DNA of 62,976 bases from NCBI GenBank assembly GCA_002715985.1, contig PBAO01000053.1, positions 1 to 62,976 of the forward strand, in the 5' to 3' direction. Shown here one piece after another: positions 36,348-45,249 of this stretch. Positions within the stretch are counted from its first letter, which is position 1. The number at the start of each line of letters is the position of its first letter. Made by a program: the position numbers and the translations under genes. Under the pieces are notes generated by a model, which was not told where the DNA came from, ran no database searches, and saw nothing but the letters and a program-made list of their open reading frames with translations. Source of the stretch: Lysobacterales bacterium. GTDB lineage: Bacteria; Pseudomonadota; Gammaproteobacteria; Nevskiales; Salinisphaeraceae.

Positions 36348-36911
36348 GTGTCATTCATCACTTCGTTGTCGCTCGGTCTGAGTCTGTCCATGGATGCATT
36401 CGCGGCCTCCGTCGCGCAGGGCGCCAAGACCCGGAGCACCCGAACACGAGAAGCATTGCGTACGGCTTGTTATTTCGGCTCCTTCGAGGCCATTACTCCC
36501 GTGATCGGCTGGACCCTGGGCACGCTGTTGGGCTCGGCGATGGCGCATATCGACCATTGGATCGCCTTCGGTTTGCTGGTGGCGATCGGTCTCAAGATGA
36601 TTTACGACGCTTGGCGCGCACCCGAACGCGCGCAGCGTCAGAGCGGTCCGGGATTCGGTCGGATGGCACTACTGGCGTTGAGCACCAGCGTGGATGCAGC
36701 CGCGGTCGGCGTAACCCTGGTCGTGCTGCAAATACCGATCGTCATGGCCGCCCTCGTGATTGGTAGCGCGACATTTGTCATGACCTGCGCGGGTTTCATG
36801 CTCGGCGGCATCGCCGGGCGTCGCATGCCGCGCTATGCGGAAGGCCTGGGCGGACTGTTGTTGATCGCTATCGGGACGCAAACCCTGCTCCAGCACACGG
36901 TTCTCGGTTAA
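36348..36911 (+). CDS. mntP: MntP-like manganese exporter
   Basis: A 187-residue membrane protein of the MntP (DUF204) family with six predicted helices: TSLSLGLSLSMDAFAASVAQ, ACYFGSFEAITPVIGWTLGT, HWIAFGLLVAIGLKMIYDAW, ALSTSVDAAAVGVTLVVLQI. The SMDAFA and STSVDA acidic motifs are those needed for Mn(II) export. Start choice: a GTG at 36348 gives the family length (E. coli 188); a TTG at 36321 is also open. It is followed by a ZIP-like gene. Confidence 0.9.
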   Translation: MSFITSLSLGLSLSMDAFAASVAQGAKTRSTRTREALRTACYFGSFEAITPVIGWTLGTLLGSAMAHIDHWIAFGLLVAIGLKMIYDAWRAPERAQRQSGPGFGRMALLALSTSVDAAAVGVTLVVLQIPIVMAALVIGSATFVMTCAGFMLGGIAGRRMPRYAEGLGGLLLIAIGTQTLLQHTVLG

Positions 36912-36943
36912 CTCCGGGCGCACCTTCTCAGTCGAATTCGAAC

Positions 36944-37660
36944 GTGTATCTGGACGCACTGCTCTTTACGCTGATTCCCATTGCTGCGGCTGCCTTCTCG
37001 GGGCTCGTCGTAACCATTCACACGCCGCGCAAGCAGGTCACCAGTGCCGTGCAGCACCTGGCCGCGGGTGTGGTATTCGCCGCAGCGGCGATTGAATTGG
37101 TTCCCGGCGTGCTCCATTCGGCGCCCGGCCCGGCCATCGTGGGCTTCGCGATCGGAATCGCGGTCATGTTTGCCCTGCGGCAGTTCAGCGACGCCGCCGA
37201 GCGGCGCTCGAAACGGCGCGGTTCGCCGGTGGCGATTGGCTTGATCGCAACCATCGGCATTGATTTCCTGATCGACGGTGTCGTATTGGGCGCGGGCTTT
37301 GCCAGCGATCGAAGCACTGGCATCCTGCTGACGATCGCGATCGCGCTGGAATATCTGTTCGTCGGTTTGTCCGTGTCCGCCACACTGCCGACCCGGTCGC
37401 CCTGGGCATTGATCGGTTTGCCCACGATGCTGGCCTTGCTGACGTTAGTCGGGGCGGCGATCGGCGTGGCCACGCTTACCGGCGCTTCCAAGCCGGTCAT
37501 GGCCGCGGTCCTGGGCTTTGGCGCCGTGGTCTTTATGTATCAGGTCACCGAGGAACTACTGGTCAAAGCGCATGAGCAAGGCGACACCGCGTTTGGCTCG
37601 GCCACATTCTTCGTAGGGTTTCTTTGCTACCTGCTGATCGAACAGGCGATGGCGTCTTGA
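36944..37660 (+). CDS. ZIP-family metal permease
   Basis: A 238-residue protein with a GTG start and about eight hydrophobic segments. ZIP signatures: QHLAAGVVFAAAAIELVPGV in helix 4, GIDFLIDGVVLGAGFASDR and ALEYLFVGLSVSATL in helix 5. The metal-binding His of ZIP helices 4/5 are largely replaced by Asp/Glu (IDFLIDG), so the ion or direction may differ from zinc uptake. It stands 32 bases after mntP in the same direction, so the two may handle one ion. Confidence 0.8.
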   Translation: MYLDALLFTLIPIAAAAFSGLVVTIHTPRKQVTSAVQHLAAGVVFAAAAIELVPGVLHSAPGPAIVGFAIGIAVMFALRQFSDAAERRSKRRGSPVAIGLIATIGIDFLIDGVVLGAGFASDRSTGILLTIAIALEYLFVGLSVSATLPTRSPWALIGLPTMLALLTLVGAAIGVATLTGASKPVMAAVLGFGAVVFMYQVTEELLVKAHEQGDTAFGSATFFVGFLCYLLIEQAMAS

Positions 37661-37747
37661 GATGACGGCGCGAAGGCGGATGGTCATGCAAACCGCCGAA
37701 GCCGAAGAAAAAACGGTCCGAGTCCCGGCGCGTCTGTTTTTGGTTAA

Positions 37748-38095
37748 TCAGGCGATGTCGGTATCGGACAAAGCGGCCAGGATGCCGCACTCCTGCACCG
37801 GGTGCTCGCCGTCACAGGCCCGCTGCAAACGCGTCAGGCTCGCTTCGAGCGCCTGGAGCTTTGCGACGCGCTGACACACCGAACGTACCTGTTCGTCCAG
37901 AAGTGTATCGACGGCGTCGCAGGGTTGCTGCGGATGATCGGCCAGCCGCAGGAGATCGCGAACCGAGGCGATGGAAACACCCAGCTCCCGGGCGCGGTTG
38001 ACGAACGCGAGACGTTCGAGGTCGTCCGGCTCAAAGTACCGATAGCCGTTGTCACCGCGTCGCGCCGGCGGTTGAGGCGGATGGGTCGCAGCCGC
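37748..38095 (-). pseudogene. MerR-family metal regulator lacking its N-terminal HTH
   Basis: The frame open from 38095 to the stop at 37748-37750 gives NGYRYFEPDDLERLAFVNRA, RELGVSIASVRDLLRLADHP, CDAVDTLLDEQVRSVCQRVA and ACDGEHPVQECGILAAL. This is the C-terminal part of a CadR/ZntR/PbrR-type regulator with its metal cysteines. The HTH start is missing: a stop lies at 38096-38098 and no ATG follows in frame. It is divergent from the broken CDF gene it presumably controlled. Confidence 0.75.
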
Positions 38096-38117
38096 TCAAT
38101 CGTGCTGGAGTCCGCTC

Positions 38118-39087
38118 ATGAGTCACGACCACAATCACAGCCATGATCACGGTCATAGCCACGGGCACGGTCATCATGACCATAGCCACGCCATTTCGGC
38201 CGACGCGGATCGGCGCTACTTGTTCACCGCGCTCGGTCTGCTGGTCGGGTTTATGGTGGTCGAAGTCGTGGTCGGTCTCATCGCGCAGTCGCTTGCACTG
38301 ATCACCGACGCCGGCGCCATTGGCATGTCACTGGTGGCGATGCGCCTGGCCAGCCGGCCCGCCTCGGGGCGTTTCACGTTCGGGCTCAAGCGGGTGGAAA
38401 TCCTGAGTGCCCAGGCGAACGGCCTCACGCTCTTGTTGGCTCTCGGTCTGGTTCATCATCGAAGCGATCATGCGACTCATCGAGCCGCCGGCCGTCGATA
38501 GCCTGCTGGTGGGCATCGTGGCCATCGTCGGCGCGATCGTGAACATTGCGGCGGTCATGGCACTGAGCCGGGCCAACCGGAAAAGCCTTAACGTCGAGGG
38601 CAGTTTTCAGCATATCCTGACCGATCTCTATGCGTTTATCGCGACCGCGATCGCCGGTTTCATCATCTGGGCGACGGGCTGGTACCGCGTGGATGCGCTG
38701 GCCGCGCTAATTTTCGCCGGGCTCATGGCCAAGGCCGGTTACGGCTTGGTGCGCGAGTCGGGCCGTGTCTTCCTGGAAGCCGCGCCGGCGAACCTGCATC
38801 CGTCGACTCTGGATGATGCCGTGCGCCAGGTTCCCGGGGTGTTGGATGTCGACGACCTGCATGTCTGGGAAGTGACCTCCGGCATGCCGTGCGTCTCCGC
38901 CCGGATCTGGGTTGGCGCGCAGGCCGACTGCCATGCCATCCGGCATTCAGTCGACGCCATGCTCCACGATCGGTTTAATGTCGAGCACAGCACGCTACAG
39001 ACCGAGCACCAGCAGGATGACGCCGAACCAGCAAGCAACCGCGAAGGGCCGGGTGATGCCTGCGTGTTCGGCGGCGCCAGCGCTTGA
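38118..39087 (+). pseudogene. CDF-family metal exporter (CzcD-like), frameshifted
   Basis: The N-terminus is His-rich (SHDHNHSHDHGHSHGHGHHD). The frame from 38118 covers SLALITDAGAIGMSLVAMRL and FTFGLKRVEILSAQANGLTL, then shifts at about 38450. The rest (WFIIEAIMRLIEPPAVDSLL, SFQHILTDLYAFIATAIAG, VDDLHVWEVTSGMP) lies in another frame to 39087. Helix 5 keeps HILTD. Helix 2 lacks the HxxxD seen in CzcD; about seven residues seem lost between two TDAG repeats. It is likely inactive even if the frameshift is an error. Confidence 0.8.
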
Positions 39088-39114
39088 GTGATTCTCAAAT
39101 CGCACTGAGCTGCG

Positions 39115-39981
39115 CTATTCGTTTAAAAAGGGCGCGATCGCGTTTGCGACGGCCTCCGGAAACGCCTCGTGAACGGCGAGCTTTCCGTGGTCGAGTCGCC
39201 GGGTTTCGACTCCGGGCAACTCGGCCAATGCCGCCATATCCGCGCGTGATTTCAGCGGCGTTTCCTCGCCATACACGACCAAGATCGGCACCCGCACCCG
39301 ACGGGCCAGATCGAGGAACGACACGCGGCTTGTCACCGGGTCGAGACCGCCACTGACAAAACGCACGGAGGCGTGCCGGGCGCCCGGTGCGCGAACGACG
39401 GCGCGTTTTTCAGCCAGCCGATCGCCGGCCAGCCATTCAGGATCGCTGTAGACGTGACCTTTAACCATTTTGTCGAGGATCGGCCGGCTCACATTGAGCC
39501 GATAAAGTGCGGACCCCAGCATGGGCATATCGAATGCCGCGCGGATAGGGGCGAACCAGGGCCGTTGGCCACCCATCATGGTCGGCAAGGGGCCACGCCA
39601 CGTCGGCGCGATCAGAACGAGCCGGTCGATCGTGCCCGGCCGCTCGACCGCTTGATGCAACGCATAGGTGGCGGCGTGGCCGGCAGCAACGACAGCATGC
39701 GGCGGCTGCGCTATCTGATGCAGGGCGTCATCGAGGAAGGCCGACAGCACTCGTGGCGTCCAATCCACGCGCGGCCGCGGCCGGTCGCCGAATCCGGGCC
39801 AGTCAATGGTCGTAGCGTGAAACGCCGGCGCAAGCCGATCCATAAGCGGTCGCATTTCACCGCGCGTCGAGATCGAACTGAGCGCCGGTAGTAGGACCAC
39901 GGAGCAACCGCCGCCGGCGGCCTCCATGCCGAGGGTCACGTCAGCGCCCTCCCAGGTCCAGTCTAGGGTGTGAGTCGCCAT
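39115..39981 (-). CDS. Alpha/beta hydrolase-fold protein without Ser nucleophile
   Basis: A 288-residue protein with the fold elements GCSVVLLPALSSISTRGEMR, TTIDWPGFGDRP, VVAAGHAATYALHQAVERPG, DRLVLIAPTWRGPLP, VPILVVYGEETPLKSRADMA and RRLDHGKLAVHEAFPEAV. The nucleophile elbow reads G-H-A-A-T instead of G-x-S-x-G, so the catalytic Ser is Ala; D (GEETP region) and H (VHEAF) remain. It may bind ligand without hydrolysis. It is followed (on the minus strand, downstream of the DUF1289 gene) in the metal island. The start at 39981 has a weak ribosome site. Confidence 0.8.
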   Translation of the reverse strand: MATHTLDWTWEGADVTLGMEAAGGGCSVVLLPALSSISTRGEMRPLMDRLAPAFHATTIDWPGFGDRPRPRVDWTPRVLSAFLDDALHQIAQPPHAVVAAGHAATYALHQAVERPGTIDRLVLIAPTWRGPLPTMMGGQRPWFAPIRAAFDMPMLGSALYRLNVSRPILDKMVKGHVYSDPEWLAGDRLAEKRAVVRAPGARHASVRFVSGGLDPVTSRVSFLDLARRVRVPILVVYGEETPLKSRADMAALAELPGVETRRLDHGKLAVHEAFPEAVANAIAPFLNE

Positions 39982-39995
39982 CGTGGGTTCTTCCG

Positions 39996-40184
39996 TTAGC
40001 GGCGCGCCCCGCGCGCGGCGAGTTTCGCCTCGCGCCGGCGGCGTTCGGCCATAACGCGTCGGCGCTTGGCGTCGGTGAGTTGGCGCCACCGGCGAATTTC
40101 CGCCGCGGTGCGCAGGCACCCGACACACAGGTCGGTTTTGCGATCGAGCTTGCAGACGCCCACGCAGGGCGAGGCCACCGCCAT
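39996..40184 (-). CDS. DUF1289 small Cys-rich protein
   Basis: A 62-residue protein with SPCVGVCKLDRKTDLCVGCL and RTAAEIRRWRQLTDAKRRRV, the DUF1289 (PF06945) pattern with four conserved cysteines. Function unknown, possibly Fe-S or zinc binding. It starts 3 bases after the P-type ATPase stop and precedes the hydrolase gene, so they are likely one transcript. Confidence 0.9.
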   Translation of the reverse strand: MAVASPCVGVCKLDRKTDLCVGCLRTAAEIRRWRQLTDAKRRRVMAERRRREAKLAARGARR

Positions 40185-40187
40185 GGT

Positions 40188-42188
40188 TTATGCTGCCCTC
40201 GGCTCGGGCGGGCGAGCGGCGGCCGCCGGGTCCTTCTTCTCGGGCGCCGGCAACAGGCGCGCCGAGTTGAGGATGAACACCAGCTCGGAGACGACATGAA
40301 TTGCCGCCGCGAGTAGTGGATTGAGAAAGCCCAAGGCCGCCAGCACGATGCCGATCGTGTCGACGCCAATCGTGCCGGCAAAATTCTGCCAGATGATGCC
40401 CCGCGTGCGCCGGGCCACGGCGAGCGTCTCGACGAAGCGCTCGAGGTCGTTGCCCAGCAGCACCACGTCGGCGCTTTCCTGGGCCACGTCGGTGCCCGAG
40501 CCCATGGCGATGCCGACATCGGCCCGCGCCAGAGCCGGCGCGTCGTTGATGCCGTCGCCCACCATCGCGATCTTGTGTTTTGGGCCTACGAGCGCCTGCA
40601 CGCGCGCCAGCTTGTCCTCCGGCAGCAATTCCGATTCGATATCTTGGATGCCGAGGGCGCCGCCGACCGCATCCGCGACCCGGCGGGCGTCTCCGGTGAG
40701 CAGGACGATACGGATGCCCATGTGATGTAAGGCGTCGACCGCGCGTTGGGCTTCCGGCCGGACGCTATCGGCGATCGCGATGGCGCCCAGCAGGCGTCCG
40801 TCGCGGGCGACCAAGACTTCCGAACCGGCCGCGTCCTGATCAAAGTCCGCCGGCACATCGATCCCGTTGTCCATCATCCAGGCCCGATTGCCGACGAGGA
40901 CGGTCGCGTCAGCGACCTGGGTCGTAATGCCCCGGCCCGGGGTGTAGTCAAAACGCTTCGGCTCGGCCACGGAACGGCCCTGGCCGCGGGCGTAGGCGAC
41001 GATCGCCTTGCCCAGCGGGTGCTCGGAGCGCAGTTCAGCCGCCGCGGCGGCAGCGAGTAGTTCGTCGCCGGTGATGCCGGCCACGGGCACGAGCCGCTGC
41101 ACTTCGGGGCGACCGAAAGTCAACGTCCCGGTCTTGTCGAGCACGACCGTGTCAACCTGGCCCAAAGTCTCCAGGTGCACGCCCCCTTTGACGATGGCGC
41201 CCAGCCGCGCCGAGCGGCCGATCGCGCCGAGGATGGCCAGCGGCGTGCCGGCGGCGATGCCGCAGGCCCCGGCGACGATGATCACGGAGATCGTGGCATA
41301 GATGTCGCGCGTGATCAGGAAGGTCAGGACGGCCGCGCCGAGCGCAAAATACACCAGATAACCGGCCAGGCGATCGGCCAGCCGCTGGACTGGTGCGCGG
41401 GATTGCTCGGCGGCCTCGACCGCTTCGATGATCTGGCCGTAGCTGGTGTCCCGACCGAGCCGCTCGGCGGCGATCTCCAGCGCGCCGGACTGGTTGATGG
41501 AGCCGGCGAAGACCTTTGCACCCTCGGTCTTCTCGACCGGCATGGATTCGCCGGTGATGCGCGACTCATCGACGAACGAATGCCCGGAAAGCACGATGCC
41601 ATCGACCGGCAGCCGGCCACCGGGCGCTACGAGGATGGCGTCACCGACCGCCAATTCCTCGGAGGCGACGGATTGAACGGCACCGGCCCGCCGGACCGAG
41701 ACCTCATTCGGCAGGAATTCGACCAGATCGCGGATCGCTTTGCGACCGCGCCCGACAGTCAGGCCTTCCAGTACTTCGGCGACCAGCACGAACAGAGTGA
41801 TCACCAGCGCCGTGAAGAATTCGCCGATCGCCGCGGCCGCCGCGATCGCGATCGTCATCGACAGCTCCATGGTCATCCGGCGCTCGACGACATTCTCGAA
41901 AGCCTCCTTGAGAATTGGCCAGCCGCCGATCAACAAGCCAGCGATGCCGATCAGGCTGACCGCCGCAAACGGCTCCCAGATACGAAACCACACCAGCGCG
42001 GCCACGACCGCCACAACCGCAATGCGCGCCGCTTCCGGCCACTCGAACGGATGATCGTGGTCATGCCCGTGTTCATGATCGTGATGATGAGAACCATGCC
42101 CATGATGGGACGAGGCTTCCGGCGCGGTCGTGCGTGTCTCGGCGCGATCGGCGAGTGTGTCGTGCTGGGTTGTCTGCGGGTCGGACAT
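40188..42188 (-). CDS. P-type ATPase with atypical transmembrane metal motif
   Basis: A 666-residue heavy-metal P1B-like ATPase. The N-terminus is His-rich (SHHGHGSHHHDHEHGHDHDH) with no CxxC metal-binding domain. Standard parts: TGES (RITGESMPVEK), DKTGTLTFGRP, HP locus (SEHPLGKAIVAYAR), [20 protein letters not shown]. Where the CPC/SPC motif should be, residues ~306-316 read AGACGIAAGTPLA, with Gly in place of Pro. The ion is therefore uncertain; the RcnR-like partner (C34, H59, H63) points to Ni or Co. The start at 42188 lies 16 bases after the regulator stop. Confidence 0.85.
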   Translation of the reverse strand: MSDPQTTQHDTLADRAETRTTAPEASSHHGHGSHHHDHEHGHDHDHPFEWPEAARIAVVAVVAALVWFRIWEPFAAVSLIGIAGLLIGGWPILKEAFENVVERRMTMELSMTIAIAAAAAIGEFFTALVITLFVLVAEVLEGLTVGRGRKAIRDLVEFLPNEVSVRRAGAVQSVASEELAVGDAILVAPGGRLPVDGIVLSGHSFVDESRITGESMPVEKTEGAKVFAGSINQSGALEIAAERLGRDTSYGQIIEAVEAAEQSRAPVQRLADRLAGYLVYFALGAAVLTFLITRDIYATISVIIVAGACGIAAGTPLAILGAIGRSARLGAIVKGGVHLETLGQVDTVVLDKTGTLTFGRPEVQRLVPVAGITGDELLAAAAAAELRSEHPLGKAIVAYARGQGRSVAEPKRFDYTPGRGITTQVADATVLVGNRAWMMDNGIDVPADFDQDAAGSEVLVARDGRLLGAIAIADSVRPEAQRAVDALHHMGIRIVLLTGDARRVADAVGGALGIQDIESELLPEDKLARVQALVGPKHKIAMVGDGINDAPALARADVGIAMGSGTDVAQESADVVLLGNDLERFVETLAVARRTRGIIWQNFAGTIGVDTIGIVLAALGFLNPLLAAAIHVVSELVFILNSARLLPAPEKKDPAAAARPPEPRAA

Positions 42189-42204
42189 GGCGGTGACTCT
42201 GGCG

Positions 42205-42477
42205 TTATTTGAGGTAAGCGCGCACGACATCGATGAGTTCGGCGGCGCCCTCGGATCGCTGCTCGGTCGTCAGTTCCGCGTCGGCGACGTGCTCCTGGAT
42301 GTGGTCCTCAACCACTTCGGCCATCAATCCGTTGAGCGCACCACGCACGCCGGCGATGCGCTGAAGCACGTCGGCACAACCGTTTTCGTCTTCGAGCGCG
42401 CGCTCGACGGCTTCCATCTGGCCGCGGATACGCCGTACCCGGTTCAACAGCTTCTTTTTCTCGCGCGTCGTATGCAC
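42205..42477 (-). CDS. CsoR/RcnR/FrmR-family repressor, RcnR-like
   Basis: A 90-residue all-helical repressor: KKKLLNRVRRIRGQMEAVER, GCADVLQRIAGVRGALNGLM, AEVVEDHIQEHVADAE. Likely metal ligands are H2, C34, H59 and H63. The final His (not Cys as in CsoR, not Glu as in FrmR) is the RcnR pattern for Ni/Co. It is first in the operon with the P-type ATPase and divergent from an MFS gene. It probably binds the G-tract palindrome between them. Confidence 0.88.
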   Translation of the reverse strand: MHTTREKKKLLNRVRRIRGQMEAVERALEDENGCADVLQRIAGVRGALNGLMAEVVEDHIQEHVADAELTTEQRSEGAAELIDVVRAYLK

Positions 42478-42503
42478 GTCGTTTTCTCTCCGCTTCGTCT
42501 CAC

Positions 42504-42527
42504 GATAGTATGGCCCCCTATATTATC
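42504..42527. promoter_or_regulatory. C/G-tract operator between rcnR-like and MFS genes
   Basis: GATAGTAT, then GGCCCCC, then TATATTATC. The minus strand reads ATA-GGGGG-CC-ATACTAT. AT half-sites around a G5 tract are the operator type bound by RcnR/FrmR proteins. It is centred in the 66-base divergent spacer and could control both genes. Confidence 0.65.
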
Positions 42528-42543
42528 AATCAAGGGCGACGTT

Positions 42544-43743
42544 ATGACAGAAAAGCCCATCGCGGGCCTTTGGCGCAATCGGGTCTATCGACATCTGTTT
42601 GCGGCCCAGATCTCGGCCCTGGTCGGCACCGGTCTGACCACGATCGCGTTGGCGCTGTTGGCCTACGACCTGGCCGGTGGTGATGCCGGCCGTGTTTTGG
42701 GCATCGCTCTGGCCTGCAAGATGGTCGCTTATGTGGCCATCGCCCCGGTGGTGGGCGGCTATGCCCAACGCTTGCCGCGCAAGACGTTGCTGGTAACGCT
42801 GGACCTGCTGCGGGCCGGGTTTGTGTTCTGCCTGCCGTGGGTAACGGCGGTGTGGCAGATCTATGCTCTGATCTTTCTGTTGAACGCCTGCTCGGCGGGC
42901 TTTACACCAGTCTTCCAAGCCACCATCCCCGAAGTGGTGACGGACGACGCGCAATACACGCGGGCATTGTCGGCCTCGCGCTTGGCTTACGAGCTCGAGA
43001 ATCTACTCAGCCCGACCCTGGCGATGGCGCTGTTGTTCCTGGTGTCCTACAACCAGTTGTTCATACTCAACACGCTCGCCTTTCTCGGCTCGGCGGCTCT
43101 GGTCGTAACGGCTGTCCTACCGGTCGCTGCCGCTGAAACGACGTCGATCAATGTATGGCAGCGGGTGACGGCCGGCATACGCCGATATCTGGGTAATCGT
43201 ACGCTGCGTTCGGTGTTGACGCTCTACGCGGGCGTGGCCGCCGCCGGGGCCATGATCATCGTCAATACCGTGGTCTATGTACGCGAAACGCTGGGCGGCG
43301 GCGATGTCCAGGTCGCCCAAGCGTTCATCGCTTCGGGCGCGGGCTCGATGCTCGCCGCGTTGGGGTTGCCGCGCTGGCTGGATCGCCATTCCGAACGCGG
43401 CGCGATGCTCGCCGGTGGCCTGTTGCTGGGGTTGGCGTTGTTGGTCGGGGGCATCTGGCGGCCCGGCTTTGCCGGCCTACTCGGGCTCTGGTTCGTTCTG
43501 GGCATCGGCCTCGGCCTGATCCAGACGCCGGTCGGGCGCCTGTTGACCGCCGCCAGCGACTCGGCTAGCCGTCCGGGGTTGTTCTCGGCCCAGTTCGCCT
43601 TGTCACATGCCTGCTGGTTGATTGGGTATCCGCTCGCCGGGGTGCTGGGGTCGGCGTTCGGGCCACGCCCCGCCTTGGTGGTGCTCGGCATCATTGCGTT
43701 GGCGGCCTGGGCCTTGGCTGATCGTTTATCGCCCTCTGAATGA
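42544..43743 (+). CDS. MFS exporter in metal cluster
   Basis: A 399-residue MFS protein with 12 hydrophobic segments: VYRHLFAAQISALVGTGLTT, GGYAQRLPRKTLLVTLDLLR (motif A region), PVFQATIPEVVTDDAQYTRA, MALLFLVSYNQLFILNTL. It resembles the NreB-like group found beside CsoR/RcnR genes and Ni/Co ATPases. Substrate not proven. It is divergent from the regulator and followed 13 bases later by a second MFS gene. Confidence 0.85.
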   Translation: MTEKPIAGLWRNRVYRHLFAAQISALVGTGLTTIALALLAYDLAGGDAGRVLGIALACKMVAYVAIAPVVGGYAQRLPRKTLLVTLDLLRAGFVFCLPWVTAVWQIYALIFLLNACSAGFTPVFQATIPEVVTDDAQYTRALSASRLAYELENLLSPTLAMALLFLVSYNQLFILNTLAFLGSAALVVTAVLPVAAAETTSINVWQRVTAGIRRYLGNRTLRSVLTLYAGVAAAGAMIIVNTVVYVRETLGGGDVQVAQAFIASGAGSMLAALGLPRWLDRHSERGAMLAGGLLLGLALLVGGIWRPGFAGLLGLWFVLGIGLGLIQTPVGRLLTAASDSASRPGLFSAQFALSHACWLIGYPLAGVLGSAFGPRPALVVLGIIALAAWALADRLSPSE

Positions 43744-43756
43744 GAGCGGTTTCGAC

Positions 43757-44955
43757 ATGAAGGCAATGGACCCGCGCAACCGATTGACGCCGAAACAGTT
43801 CGCGCTGGCCTTCGGCATCGTCAGCATACTGGCCGATTTCGTCTACGAGGGCGCGCGGGGCATTATTGGCCCGTATCTGGCGACGTTCGGCGCCTCGGCG
43901 CTGATGGTGGGCCTGATCACCGGGTTCGGTGAAGCTGTCGCCCTGATCTTTCGACTGGTTAGCGGGCCGCTGTCCGACCGCTCGGGTCGGTACTGGGCGC
44001 TGTCGATCACCGGCTATGCGATGACCATCATCGCCGTGCCGTTTTTGGCCGTCGCGGGCCTGTTCTGGCAAGCGGCCGGCCTGACGATCGCCGAACGCTT
44101 CGGCAAGGCCGTGCGTACGCCGGCGCGCGATACCATGCTCGCGGCGGCCAGTACGGCGTCGTTCGGGCGCGGTCTGACCTTCGCCGTGCACGAGGCGTTG
44201 GACCAATCGGGCGCGTTCGTCGGGCCGCTCGTCGTTGCCGGGATGATCGCGCTATCCGGCTATCGGGCCGGCTTCGCCGTGCTGGCGATCCCCGGCGTAC
44301 TGGCCCTGCTCACGCTGGCCTGGCTGCGCCGCGCCGCCCCGTGCCGCGGCCGACGGCTTATGAACCCGTGAGCGAAGACGAGGCATCGCCGCACGCCGTC
44401 GGTAACGCGCCCCTGCCGGGCCGCTTCTGGCTGTATACGGCGTTTACGGCTGTGTCCATGCTCGGTTTTGCCACGTTCGCGGTATTCGCCTATCACGACC
44501 AAGCTCAACACGTGATGGTCCCGGCACTGATTCCGGTGACCTACGCGGTGGCCATGGGCGCTGATGCGCTGGCCGCGCTCGGCTCGGGCTGGCTCTATGA
44601 TCGGATCGGTCTGCGGGGATTGATTGTGGCGCTGCCGCTTACGGTCCTCGTACCGCTGTTCGCGTTTCAGGATTCGCCCGGCCTGATCTGGGTCGGGGCC
44701 GTGGTCTGGGGTACGGTCATGGGCGTGCACGAGTCCACGCTGCGCGCCGCGGTGGCCGACCTGGTACCGGCAGCACGCCGCGGGACCGCTTACGGCATCT
44801 TCACGGCGACCTATGGCGTCGCCTGGTTGGCCGGCTCAACCATGATCGGTGCGCTATACAGCGTATCGATTACCGCGGTCGTCGCGTTCGTCGCGGCCAC
44901 CCAGATCGCCGCGCTTGCCTTGTTTGTGCCGCTGATTCAGCGTGAGTCTGGCTGA
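43757..44955 (+). pseudogene. MFS exporter, frameshifted
   Basis: From 43757 the frame encodes the N-terminal half: ALAFGIVSILADFVYEGARG, GLITGFGEAVALIFRLVSGP, SDRSGRYWALSITGYAM. It stops at 44371 after LRRAAP. The second half continues in another frame: PRPTAYEPVSEDEASPHAVG, YTAFTAVSMLGFATFAVFAY, GVHESTLRAAVADLVPAARR, up to 44955. One base in the C-run at about 44335-44340 would restore ~399 residues. It is either a pseudogene or an error. Confidence 0.8.
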
Positions 44956-45249
44956 TATGGCGGGCCTGCGGAGTCCGATGACTGTCTCGCTATGATTTGC
45001 CCCATGAGTTCGGTCGCCATTCGAAAACGCGTTGCAATGTGATCGGCCACTTTCCTGGATTCGAGCATGATCCAGAAGCGGGCTACCATTACTCATTGCT
45101 TGACGAGGCCGCCGTACACGCATCACTTGTATGCCCATTTGAAGTACACCCTAACTGGGCGTCAGGCTCATGGCTTCAATTGCGTCAGGATAGAGCCGAT
45201 TTCGCTAATAATTATTGTGTTTCTCGTTCGGCTCAGATATTTTAAAGCA
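44956..45249. other. Intergenic region upstream of CopL-like gene 1
   Basis: No recognised gene. The right part becomes AT-rich (GCTAATAATTATTGTGTTTC near 45200-45225), consistent with a promoter for the small secreted protein that follows. Confidence 0.4.

Noticed and set aside
45067-45249. Longer N-terminal start for the first CopL-like protein
   Set aside because: It would place the signal peptide internally. The paralogue starts exactly at the equivalent Met.
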